DNA from: Littorina saxatilis
Taxonomy: Eukaryota; Mollusca; Gastropoda; Littorinimorpha; Littorinidae
Direction: 5' to 3'
Length of the DNA: 64,000 nucleotides
NCBI RefSeq assembly: GCF_037325665.1
Contig: NC_090250.1
Coordinates: 30,305,024 to 30,369,023 of the forward strand
Shown here one piece after another: positions 21,930 through 30,709 of the stretch. The notes beneath the pieces were generated by a model. The model made no database searches. It was not told the DNA's origin and saw only the letters and a list, made by a program, of their open reading frames with translations. A program made the position numbers and the translations under genes. Positions within the stretch are counted from its first letter, which is position 1. The number at the start of each line of letters is the position of its first letter.

Positions 21930-22195
21930 GCCAGGATGGTAGGGTCACTTCAACGACGAGCGCTTCATAAGCTGTCTCCACCTCTGGCGGCTGTGAGCAA
22001 TTTTTGGGAAGTTGCAAAACATTTCCCAATCCACTCTGTAATGATATCTGTCCCTCTGTTCATTTGTCTTCTCTATCTTCTCTTTCCGCGCACCATACCC
22101 TGTAAGATTGTCTTGGAGAGCCCGCCTGTTCTTTTTACATGGCCATACAATCTCAGCTTCGTCTTCTTGACAGTGATCTTTGTAGTGATACACGT
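21930..22195 (-). pseudogene. LINE C-terminal fragment inside TIR element copy B
   Basis: Complement of the 6229-6480 fragment (GHV.., GKR.., HSRQRW pattern on the minus strand). Confidence 0.7.
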
Positions 22196-22755
22196 GCTAA
22201 GTGATGGTTTTGCAGACATTAAAATATATGACCTTGAAATTGTTTGACCTTGAAAACGTGTGACCTTCAGTGTTGGTGAACGTTTTTATTCATGGCAAGT
22301 TTTGAGAAGATGAACACATTTCGTCATTTTATCTTCAAAAATAGTATATTCCTTTATCATTTGAATGAACATTTGACATTCATATGACCTTGAAATGCGA
22401 TGAAGGTCAAGCAAAGTGCAACAGTAATCAAAGCCCACAACACATATAAGCTTAAACCATTAGCTGTAACTGATACACGTGCTAAGTGATGGTTTTGCAG
22501 ACATTAAAATATATGACCTTGAAATTGTTTGACCTTGAAAACGTGTGACCTTCAGTGTTGGTGAACGTTTTTATTCATGGCAAGTTTTGAGAAGATGAAC
22601 ACATTTCGTCATTTTATCTTCAAAAATAGTATAATCCTTTATCATTTGAATGAACATTTGACATTCATATGACCTTGAAATGCGATGAAGGTCAAGCAAA
22701 GTGCAACAGTAATCAAAGCCCACAACACATATAAGCTTAAACCATTAGCTGTAAC
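22186..22755. repeat. 285-bp tandem duplication, two copies
   Basis: TGATACACGTGCTAAGTG begins at 22186 and again at 22471; both copies run to ACCATTAGCTGTAACTGA. The two are almost identical and absent as a pair from copy A, so the duplication is young. Confidence 0.95.
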
Positions 22756-23393
22756 TGAAAAAATATATTGCTAAAACTAACTATATCATCCTGCTCCGTT
22801 AACCAGTTTTAACGGTCCCTCAACAGACCAGCCATTCGGGTTATAGTGTCTGCTAATCATGTAACTGTTGTTATGCATATTAACTCCCGTTTTATCTCCC
22901 GGAAAACATAAATAAATACAGTTCTGCTAGTTTATAGCATGCAGTTTCGACTATTTTGCAGTCTGGAATCCATCTTGTCCGCCATCTTGAATACATCAAA
23001 ATGCCCAAGGATGACAGAGTGTCATCCGTCGGATCTGTAATCTACAGACATCACAGAGTTCAAAACAGTCAAAACATTCTCCGAGGTATTTTTTGAGGGG
23101 TTGAGGTCAAAATCGGGAAATGACGACCTGACTATTACTGTGTGTGTGGGTGTGTATGTGTGACGGAGTGATTGAGTTTGTGTTACTGTTTGTCTATTTC
23201 TTACGTGAGCCTTGAAGGCTTCGCCTCTTGTTGTTTCTATAATGACGTTTGTCTCGGTGATTTGGCATCATAAGCAGTGGAAAAACAGGTCCCAGCCAGA
23301 CTTGCTTGACATGACCTCATTTACATGATATACACACGTGTGATTTGAACGATTATTATTTCACGGGTGTCTCTCTCACGTATGTAGGATAAA

Positions 23394-23731
23394 TGCTTCG
23401 CCGGGTGAGTGGCGCACCGTACGCCGGCTTCGCCGGGTGAGTGGTGCACCGTACGCGATTGACACCACACGAAGGAAAACTTCTAAAAATAGTAACGGGA
23501 ATATGGATTGAGCGTTGTGGACAGTGACCTTACGCAAAACACTGGAGAAGATAAGGAAGAGTTACTGGGAAGGGATCTGGGAAGATGAACAGAAAAACCA
23601 AAATCGGTTCAGCGCTGCGCGCTGAGAGCACTTGTTGAAAATTCTCATCGACCAGGTTGTGTCCGGGGTCTACCTGAATATCCCCACCAAATTTGAAGCA
23701 GATCCATCGAGAACTTTGGCCGTGCATCGCG

Positions 23732-23791
<60 letters not shown>

Positions 23792-24020
23792 TATATATAT
23801 ATAGATAATGGTCTTCTTGGTGACCGTTCATGCCCAAGCTCGCGGAGCTGGTTGCCAGCAGGACAACGTGTCACTGGAAAATAATAATAATAATAATAAT
23901 ACGAATATTTATAACGCGCACATATCTCACCAACAGGCGACTCAAGGCGCACATACACTCGTTCACACACACGGAGACTTAAAGTCACTAGCACACACAC
24001 ACACCATCAAACATTAAAAT
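23394..24020. repeat. Repeat-derived sequence with CA/GACA/AT microsatellites
   Basis: CTTCGCCGGGTGAGTGG.GCACCGTACGC occurs twice near 23397-23456. (CA)n, (GACA)n and (TA)n run from 23732 to 23812, and (AAT)n is at about 23880-23900. AAATTTGAAGCAGATCC then GAGAACTTTGGCCGTGCAT looks like the tail of another HINE-like repeat. Confidence 0.6.
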
Positions 24021-24546
24021 ATGTACAGTTATTCAGGGTGGGATGGGGTGGGCAGTGTATAATGCATGGATTATTTGGAAAAAAGGAATGTCTTGAGTGC
24101 AGATTTGAATGATTCGAGGGACTGTTGTTGGCGGAGGGGTGCGAGGACCAGGAAAAATAACCTAATGTGAACCTGTCGGAGTGTGACCATCGTGACGCCC
24201 ATATCTTTAACTCTTAGTCGTATGACAATTCCAAGAATATATTATCTTGATACGCAAGCTCTAGGGTAGGTTAATGATTGTAGAAGCTTTACACATCCTG
24301 AACTCGGGTTAAAATGAGTTACTTTCCTTCGGGTCTCATTTATCCCTGACAGGATGCTTTTGTTTTCCTTTTCTGGAGAGGAAATCGATTTTTTTTAAAC
24401 ATATTTAGAGGTTTTCGTAATGTGTTATTGATATAAGCAGATTTGCGATCGTCGATAATGATTTTTCATGGTGTTGTGTAATTTTTAAATTACAAAGGAA
24501 TTGATATGTATGACAATTTCAAGCGAGCTATCTTTCGCGGGTGTAT
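24021..24546. other. No gene recognised
   Basis: AT-rich sequence without recognisable motifs. Confidence 0.5.
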
Positions 24547-24780
24547 TTACTGTGCAAACAACTCTAAATATGGCAAAAGTGTCACGTGATAATCAACTTT
24601 GGCTACGAAGCAGACGACACTTTTTCTGTAACTAGGCCTACATGTAGTTGGGAGTGATGCAACAATATCACGGTCTCCTTCCCGCAGCAGTCTCAAAATG
24701 TCGACTTGTTTTGACCTTGGAACGATGTCTTTATCATAACTGTGAAGAACAGAACGGAGATCACTGTCGAAGTCGACCAT
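24547..24780 (-). CDS. Exon-like minus-strand ORF, unknown
   Basis: The minus frame starting at the ATG at 24780 reads MVDFDSDLRSVLHSYDKDIV, then RSKQVDILRLLREGDRDIVA and further. The composition (Asp/Arg/Leu, low repeat content) is protein-like, unlike the surrounding microsatellites, but I recognise no family. Upstream on the same strand is only CA repeat, and no clear splice sites were found. It could be a captured gene fragment or chance. Confidence 0.25.
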   Translation of the reverse strand: MVDFDSDLRSVLHSYDKDIVPRSKQVDILRLLREGDRDIVASLPTTCRPSYRKSVVCFVAKVDYHVTLLPYLELFAQ

Positions 24781-24810
24781 TCTGTGTGTGCGTGCGTGTT
24801 TGTGCGGTCT

Positions 24811-24850
<40 letters not shown>

Positions 24851-24950
24851 GATTGTACAAGATCTCCCTCAGGGACAACTACACCAACAACAAATACACA
24901 GTCACTGTTTGCCTTCTTTTGAAAATTATACATGGAGTAGATATGATGCG

Positions 24951-25268
24951 CAGGGCCGGACTAGGTAAGTACTAGGGGGGGGGGGGGGGGGTTACAGATG
25001 GGGGTCCAGGGGGCTAAGCGCCTTGGTGGGGGTCCAGGGGGCAAACCCCCTTGGTGGGGGTTGCAAGGGGGCTTTGAAGCTGAACGTTTTTTGATGTTTC
25101 TGGAGGGAAAGGAAGCCTCTCCTTGAACGAAAAAGGTAAATTCGACAGCAAGCTGTATAGGCAATGAAGAAGGGAAAAAAAGCGTTTGGGAAGTACATGT
25201 TTAAGCCAGGGGGGGGGGGGGGGGGGTGCGCAACCCCTGTAACCCCCCCCCCCCCTAGTCCGGCCCTG
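24951..25268. mobile_element. hAT-like MITE (CAGGGCCGG), copy 2 (uninterrupted)
   Basis: 318 bp; ends CAGGGCCGGACTAG and CTAGTCCGGCCCTG; ATGCG flanks both sides (24946-24950 and 25269-25273). It supplies the empty site for the HINE at 15603. Confidence 0.92.
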
Positions 25269-25274
25269 ATGCGT

Positions 25275-25382
25275 TAGTTTTAACTGTGTGTGTGTGTGTG
25301 TGTGTGTGACGGAGTGATTGAGTTTGTGTTAAGCTTACTGTTTGTCGATTTCTTACGAGAGCCTTGAAGGCTTCGCCTCTTG
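25275..25382 (+). mobile_element. HINE family 1 right end, 5' truncated
   Basis: GT tract, GACGGAGTGATTGAGTTTG, CTTGAAGGCTTCGCCTCTTG and TT match the right end of copies A and B. No left end precedes it. Confidence 0.8.
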
Positions 25383-25387
25383 TTTTT

Positions 25388-25700
25388 TTTAATTTTTTAT
25401 ATAGATATATTGATGACGTCATATCCGGCTTATTTTATTTTACAAAAGTTGAGGCCGCACTGTGGTGACATTCCTTTTTCACTCAAATTGATCGACATTT
25501 TGGTCAAGGAATCCTCGTCTCAGTCCGGACTGATGAACATTAATGAACAAATTTGTTAATTAAAGTTGTCATTAAAATAAAATTCTCTCTAACATACATT
25601 TACAAATGGTTGCATTGTAATCCGCATTAATCTCTCAATCCAAAATATATAGATAAGTTGTGTTAACTTTGAAAATGTGCTCACAATTAAAATAATTGGT
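25388..25700 (+). mobile_element. Diverged HINE family 3 interior
   Basis: GATGACGTCATATCCGGCTT, AAAGTTGAGGC.GCACTGT and ATTTTGGTCAAGGAATC match family 3 interiors at lower identity, followed by AT-rich sequence. The ends are absent. Confidence 0.6.
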
Positions 25701-26476
25701 TTTGGGTTCTTCTCTGGAGTTAGCTACCACAAATAAGAGGGTCATTGCATTGAAATCACAAATTTGAACGTTTTATTTGTGACTACGCTACTTTATGTGC
25801 TTCGGAATGTTACTTGATGATGCAATAGCTACCCTATTAAACAATATTTCTATTTAAACACAAAGTTTTGTGATTTCGGAATTTCCGCGAATGTGACAAA
25901 TCGAGAGGCCAAAATGGCAGGTATTTTGTGACATGCAGTTGGATGAAGCAAGTAACTCGGTCGTGCTGAATGAAAGAAACAAGTAAACGCCCATGAACAA
26001 TGACAAGTATAACATCAGAAAAAAGTGTTGTTTGCAGAAGATCAATCCTGTCTGAAATATTAACCATACTTTTCCGTGGTCAACTTCGTAACGTGTGGTT
26101 TCCCCGCAGCCCTTACTTTTGCACAACACAGACCTATAATCATCACAAACGAACCACTATTTAATTTTAAGTTGTAACTACTTTAGCACAGTTCGTAACA
26201 CGCGTGTAGAACGCAAGATAGAAGCAAATGACGACCACAATTTTTGCAATCTGTCCATTAAAAACTGTCAGTGCACGTGGTTTCCTCTTTTACGTGTTAC
26301 GAAGTTGGCGTTATTTGTCCTGTTATTTCAATCAAAATGATTTTGTGGCGAACTTCTTTTGTATTAAACTACACAGAATTTATGCGGAGGGATATATATG
26401 TTGTCCCGTTGCGTGGTAACGTCGCCACTTTCACACGGTTTGAAGTTTCGTTTCTCGATCGTCTGCTCGCTCATAA
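25701..26476. other. No gene recognised
   Basis: AT-rich sequence of the large intron before E4; nothing recognised. Confidence 0.5.
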
Positions 26477-26478
26477 TA

Positions 26479-26827
26479 GGGGAAAGGCTCCTAATATGGA
26501 CCGGCTCCTAATATGGACCACCTCCTGTTCTGACAAACTAACGACGCTAGAGCGTTCAAAACAATTTTATTCGCTTTATTCACAAACCTCAAAACCATTA
26601 GGCTTTTTCTTTTTTTTCACTTTTGGCAGCGTTCACTCTAAATTTGCCGCCTAAAACGAACTCGTTTCTGTCCACAGCCAAAGCTTTTATCACACAAATT
26701 ATATAATAGATATATATATAATTATATGCATTACACACCCCTGAGGAAGGTCTTTGACCGAAACTTTGGGAAGACAACTTTTCTTGTTTGTTTGTTGTTA
26801 CTGTTCAACAAATATTTGCTGTATATA

Positions 26828-26869
<42 letters not shown>

Positions 26870-27899
26870 CGTACGATCGGATGTTCCATTGTTGTGTTGT
26901 AACTATAGACGCTGCCTTGGTCTGTGCACCTTGAAGAAGGCCTAGGCCTGCGGGCCGAAAATTTTGATTTAAAAAGATGCGACATTCTGGCTTGGTTTTG
27001 GACTTTTCAATTGTGTTGTTTATATATGTCGTGCCGAATTCACGTAATTGCCCGAATTCGCGAAACCGGCAACATTTTTGTCCATTTCACGTAATCGGTA
27101 AAACGCTGCCCATTACGCGAAATCGGCAGCGTTTTGCCGAAAACGCGTAAATGCTTGTAACATGAGCCCATTTTGCGAAATCGGCAGTCACTTTTTGGTT
27201 TTAAAGTTCTCAAATGCCTGGGGTAGCATATGACAGCTAAGACCGTATTAAATTTTTGTTACATTTTAGCAGTGTGTACCCCGAGTTTCTACTGCAAACA
27301 AAAAATAATAGCAAAACCTCAAAGTATGTGTGAGTCCCCTAATATGGACCACCTTCAACAAATCGAAGAAAATAAAAGCTAAAGGCAATTTTAATTAATT
27401 CATTAAGAAGCTTGCTGAAAATAACCTGTAACTAGCCCTCGAGATTTCCAAAAAATATAACAAATAGTCTTGTTTGTGTGGAAGTTGATAATTTGACTTA
27501 TTTTCACTCTGTTTTTGAAAAGCTTCTTCAGTTTCCTGGTGTGCTTCAAATAATGCTCTCATCATCCTGAAACAGCTAAATCTAAAGCATATTTGAATTA
27601 GTCTGACTTGCACACTAAGTTGTATCATGTTATTTTGAAGTATATGGGGCTTTTTACAGTGATTCGTGAAGGTCGCTTCACTGGTCCATATTGGGCGCCC
27701 AGGCTCCTAATATGGACCATTTGTGATTTTTTTCTGTATTTAATTTTTGCTGAATGTCTATCAAAGCTATTTCACTCTAATTAGGCCTAATGGTTAAACT
27801 AAGAGAGGACTACCAACCACAAAATGAAACTTCTTCGCAAGAAAACAAGCTAGTTATCAGCAATAAACAAAAAGTGGTCAATATTAGGAGCCCTTCCCC
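26479..27899. mobile_element. TIR element with TA target duplication (GGGGAAAGGCTCC)
   Basis: The left end GGGGAAAGGCTCCTAATATG is mirrored by the right end TATTAGGAGCCCTTCCCC, with TA on both sides. CCTAATATGGACC also occurs internally at about 26507, 27337 and 27704. TA duplication fits a Tc1/mariner-type MITE. No transposase is visible. A related right end lies at 57640-57735. Confidence 0.75.
26735..27190 (+). repeat. Composite repeat with hammerhead-like motif and GCCGAAAACGCG block
   Basis: CCTGAGGAAGGTCTTTGACC then GAAACTTTGGG, an AT microsatellite, and CTTGAAGAAGGCC then GGGCCGAAAATTTTG. It is followed by (ACGTAATCGG/CAGCGTTTTGCCG) blocks. The first half recurs at 29258-29510 and the second at 29529-29705. 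Stem-GAAAC arrangements like these are common in Penelope-like element ends. Confidence 0.55.
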
Positions 27900-27900
27900 T

Positions 27901-28262
27901 ACAAAGTTGATTTGACCAAAAAGTAGGATTTTTTTTCAATTCACGAAAAAGCTTTATTTACACATTTCTATGCTCACAGTGTCCTGATGTTGATGTCACA
28001 TTGTTGATGAAATTGAAGTTAGTTCAGTTTTTGACTCCAGTGTCCCTGTTTGGTACCCAGCCCCAGAGAACAACCCTTTTACGTGTGCATGCTTCGTGGA
28101 GTCGGGCGTGACCAGTCTCGGTCTTCGGCTAGCGAAGCCTTCTTCTCCTACTTGTAGTCTCGGTGTTGACTGGTTTTCAGTATTGATCTTTTAGTTTCAG
28201 GCCGACATATTTACTAAATGGTTTGATATTGACTAACGCCACTTGTGTTGTTTTGTTATCAG
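27901..28262. other. Intron before E4; no repeat recognised
   Basis: Unique-looking sequence ending in the pyrimidine-rich acceptor TTGTGTTGTTTTGTTATCAG at 28262. Confidence 0.55.
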
Positions 28263-28313
28263 AAAACAACCATACGTCTGAGGAACTAGGACATCGAGTC
28301 GATGCCATGAGAT
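28263..28313 (+). CDS. Exon E4: short linker between coiled coil and lectin
   Basis: 51 bp between acceptor GTTATCAG and donor GAGAT|GTAAGT. It enters in phase 1 after E3 (C plus AA gives Gln) and leaves in phase 1. The peptide is NNHTSEELGHRVDAMR, with an NHT glycosylation sequon. The fit of both phases supports it despite its small size. Confidence 0.7.
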
Positions 28314-28523
28314 GTAAGTTTTTGATTACTTGCCTCAAAGAGGTTCACTATAATTATAATTTCGATGAGATCCTATTTCTAGCGTCTTAAGACTTAAATA
28401 TGCCTGCATTGGAGCGTGTGGCAGGTGAGCATGAGTACCCCGTTATTTTTTCGTCAGGAGGTATGATACCTTTTTGATACTTTGAGGATACCATACACGT
28501 ACGTGTGTTTCATCCTTTTTTAG

Positions 28524-28792
28524 GTGAGGCAGGCGATGTGACTACGTTTGCCTATGCTCACACACGCCTTCCCGAAGATAATGGCGAAAAATACATCACC
28601 TTCAGCAAGCCTTTCGCGACCAAACCTGTCCTCATCACCAGCAACAAAAAGATGGATGTTGATAACTCGCAAAACATGAGGATAAACAGGGTTGTGTATG
28701 ACCTGTCCGCAAGAGGTTTCAAACTAAAAACCATTGCCTGGGGGACGGTAATCTATACGTGGAGTTTCTCCTGGTTGGCCTGCTTGGTGTGA
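28524..28792 (+). CDS. Exon E5: H-type lectin domain, C-terminal
   Basis: The acceptor is CATCCTTTTTTAG (28523); stop TGA is at 28790-28792; 88 residues. YITFSKPFATKPVLITSNK, then MDVDNSQNMRINRVVYDL, GFKLKTIAWG and YTWSFSWLACLV align with Helix pomatia agglutinin (ITFASPY..PPVVL, LDVEQSQNLR, GFKASCYTW, VYSMSISWIS). The Arg, Trp and Tyr equivalents of the HPA sugar-binding residues are present, while the His after Trp is Gly here. H-type lectins form trimers and bind GalNAc-like sugars. This places a recognition domain at the C-terminus of the Ig/coiled-coil protein. Confidence 0.88.
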
Positions 28793-29240
28793 GGCTGGGT
28801 TTCTTCGCCAATGCTTGTGTGCTGCGTCGCGTAAGTTTTGTTCCGTTTCTAACAACCAGCGAGTGAGAGGGTTGCTAGACTGAAATCAGGGGGGGGGGGG
28901 GGGGGGGGCTAATATGAATGGGGGAGGGGGGGGATTAATGTATTACAGATATCCAACGATCGCGATCATGTCGATGCATGTGGTCCATACCTCGTATTTG
29001 TGCGCCTGAAACTTGCATCTACATGTGTGCTTGTGTTTATATATACACTAATGTGGGATGACACGTAGATCTATTCTCATTGAGAGAAAAAGGAGAGCCA
29101 CGACAGTACACTGCGACAGACAGACAGACTGAGGGAGATAGATATGGTGGAAGAGAGCGGGGGGGGGGGGGGGGGGGGTGGGGGGGGGGTGGAGGGAGAG
29201 AGAGAGAGCGAGAGAGAGAGAGAGAGAGAGAGACAGATAT
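28793..29240. other. 3' flank of the lectin gene; poly-G and GA tracts
   Basis: No AATAAA was found in the first few hundred bases after the stop. Poly-G runs lie near 28890 and 29160, and (GA)n is at about 29197-29233. Confidence 0.5.
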
Positions 29241-29257
29241 ATAATTATATGCATTAC

Positions 29258-29510
29258 ACGCCCCCAAGAAAGGTCTTTGACCGAAAATTTGGGTAGCCAA
29301 CTAATATCTTGTTTGTTTGGTTTTACTGTTCAACTAATTGTTGCTGTATACATATATATATATATATAATCGTACGATCGGATGTTCCATTGTTGTGTTG
29401 TAACTATAGACGCTGCCTTGGTCTGTGCACCTTGAAGAAGGCCTAGGCCTGCGGGCCGAAAATTTTGATTTAAAAAGATGCGACATTCTGGCTTGGTTTT
29501 GGACTTTTTA
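29258..29510 (+). repeat. Second copy of the hammerhead-like composite repeat
   Basis: CCCAAGAAAGGTCTTTGACC and GAAAATTTGGG, TA repeats, then the same CGTACGATCGGATGTTCCAT and GGCCTAGGCCTGCGGGCCG as at 26735-27000. Confidence 0.6.
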
Positions 29511-29528
29511 TTGTGTTGTTTATATATG

Positions 29529-30083
29529 TCCTGCCTTATTCACGTAATTGCCGAATTCGCGAAATCGGCAACATTTTTGCCCATTTCACGTAATCGGCAA
29601 AACGCTGCCCATTACGCGAAATCGGCAGCGTTTTGCCGAAAACGCGTAAATGCTTGTAAAATGTGCCCATTTTGCGCAATCGGCAGCCACTTTTTGGCTT
29701 TAGAGTTCTCAAATGCCTGGGGTAGCATTAGACTTAAATAGCTAGATACTCGAATGGATAAATGTTGCAATAATCGATAAGCTATGGCAAGTTATGGCAA
29801 CAAGTGTAGTTTTCGTGCATTACCGGAGTTATGCTGGACACAGACCAACACAGACCATACAAAACATACTAGGAAGGTAAAGCAATGTTAATGCAATGTT
29901 CTGGTGACAAAAAAAGTAACAGACTGGCTGTCACTTTTGCGAAATGGACACATTTTAGGAGCCTTTACGCATTTTCGGCAAAACGCTGCCGATTTCGCGT
30001 AATAGGCAGCGTTTTGCCGATTACGCGAAATGGGCAAAAATGTTGCCGATTCCGCGAATTCGGCAATTCCGTGAATTCGGCAC

Positions 30084-30090
<7 letters not shown>
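29529..30090. mobile_element. Foldback repeat of CAGCGTTTTGCCG blocks
   Basis: The left arm (29529-29705) carries CACGTAATTGCCGAATTCG and GGCAGCGTTTTGCCGAAAAC. The right arm (29925-30090) is its inverted complement. A single arm also exists at 27030-27190, with the same neighbour TCAAATGCCTGGGGTAGCAT. Non-coding. Confidence 0.7.

Positions 30091-30163
<73 letters not shown>
30087..30163. repeat. (TA)n then (GA)n microsatellite
   Basis: Pure TA for about 45 bases, then GA for about 30 bases. Confidence 0.95.
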
Positions 30164-30170
<7 letters not shown>

Positions 30171-30375
30171 GATGTTTCTGAATAAGAAAGTAATGCGGTG
30201 ACTCTGAACTGACAAAGACCGTGTTGACGCTCAGACCACTAGATGACTAAACTATGACACCAATATTTGTCTGACATTTCAGCGGGTGACACCAGTGCCC
30301 CATGCAGCCAGAGGTTTCCTTACTTATCAACAACAGGAGCAGAGTTTGATTCTTTTTCCTACATATCTTCACTTA

Positions 30376-30709
30376 TTACACCCCCGGTATAGGGGTGTGT
30401 ATAGGATTCGGTCGATGTGTTTGTTTGTTTGTTTGTGTGTTTGTGTGTTTGTGTTCGCATATAGATCTCAAGAATGAACGGACCGATCGTCACCAAACTT
30501 GGTGAACAGGTTCTATACATTCCTGAGACGGTCCTTACAAAAATTGGGACCAGTCAAACACACGGTTAGGGAGTTATTGGTGGATTAAGATTCTACAAGG
30601 ACTTATAGAGGGACATATTAATGGTCAAAGGGAAATAACCTTCTCAGTTGGTGGCAGTGAGAATGGTAAGGACGGGGGTGGTTTTCCTACCTCGGAGGAA
30701 TTTCTTGTT
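30376..30709 (+). mobile_element. HINE family 4 (ACACCCC), copy 1
   Basis: The left hairpin is ACACCCCCGGTATAGGGGTG; the interior has ACGGACCGATCGTCACC; the right end is TTCCTACCTCGGAGGAA (hairpin) and CTTGTT. 334 bp. It follows the same layout as families 1-3 but has only a short GTTT tract. Confidence 0.75.

Larger units (their letters stand above)
19764..23134 (-). mobile_element. 3.37-kb TIR element, copy B
   Basis: Same element as 5571-8633 but inverted. Ends are TAGTCCTTACGG and CGACCTGACTA, flanked by TTA on both sides (19761-19763 and 23135-23137). HINE copy A has the unoccupied site (GCTTACTGTG near 9534), which confirms a 3-bp duplication. It is about 300 bp longer than copy A, mainly from a 285-bp tandem duplication at 22186-22755. 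Confidence 0.85.
19369..23232 (+). mobile_element. HINE family 1 (GGCTCAC), copy B, with nested TIR element
   Basis: The left end is TTTTTTTGGCTCACGAAGTG; the right end is CTTACGTGAGCCTTGAAGG, GGCTTCGCCT and CTTGTT. The empty site at 45847-45860 reads GCAATTTTTGTTTC, so no target duplication was made and insertion was within Ts. The interior matches copy A, including GACGTCAATTAATGCATCAT and ATCTAGATCTAG. Confidence 0.85.
19165..23393 (+). mobile_element. Short inverted-end element carrying HINE family 1 copy B
   Basis: Starts TTTATCCTACATAC and ends GTATGTAGGATAAA (14-bp inverted ends). The uninterrupted 357-bp version is at 45661-46017. Here it is split at CGCAATTTTT by the HINE copy. Confidence 0.7.
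1084..28792 (+). other. Locus of an Ig-coiled coil-H-type lectin gene (VIgL-like), 3' five exons
   Basis: Five exons can be placed by GT-AG borders and reading phase: 1084-1174, about 11104-11364, 17411-17640, 28263-28313 and 28524-28792. Phases agree at every junction (2, 2, 1, 1). The encoded order is the end of an Ig-like domain, an Ig-like segment with GRYRCQL, a Gln/Lys-rich coiled coil, a short linker, and an H-type lectin domain with stop. Snail FREP, CREP and GREP proteins have the same order with fibrinogen, C-type lectin or galectin as the last domain; they are secreted haemocyte immune lectins. Signal peptide and upstream Ig exons would lie left of the window. Introns are loaded with transposons, and three of the four introns in view begin with a tandem array copied across the splice donor. 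No clear poly(A) signal follows the stop. Expression and completeness are not shown by sequence alone. Confidence 0.75.

Noticed and set aside
5346-23232. LTR retroelement reading of the paired GGCTCAC ends
   Set aside because: The ends are short subterminal inverted repeats, not direct repeats, and no gag/pol sequence lies between them.
24855-24925. Ig-like exon reading LYKISLRDNYTNNKYTVTV
   Set aside because: Suggestive beta-strand pattern but no acceptor other than the GA repeat and no clear donor; too short to support.
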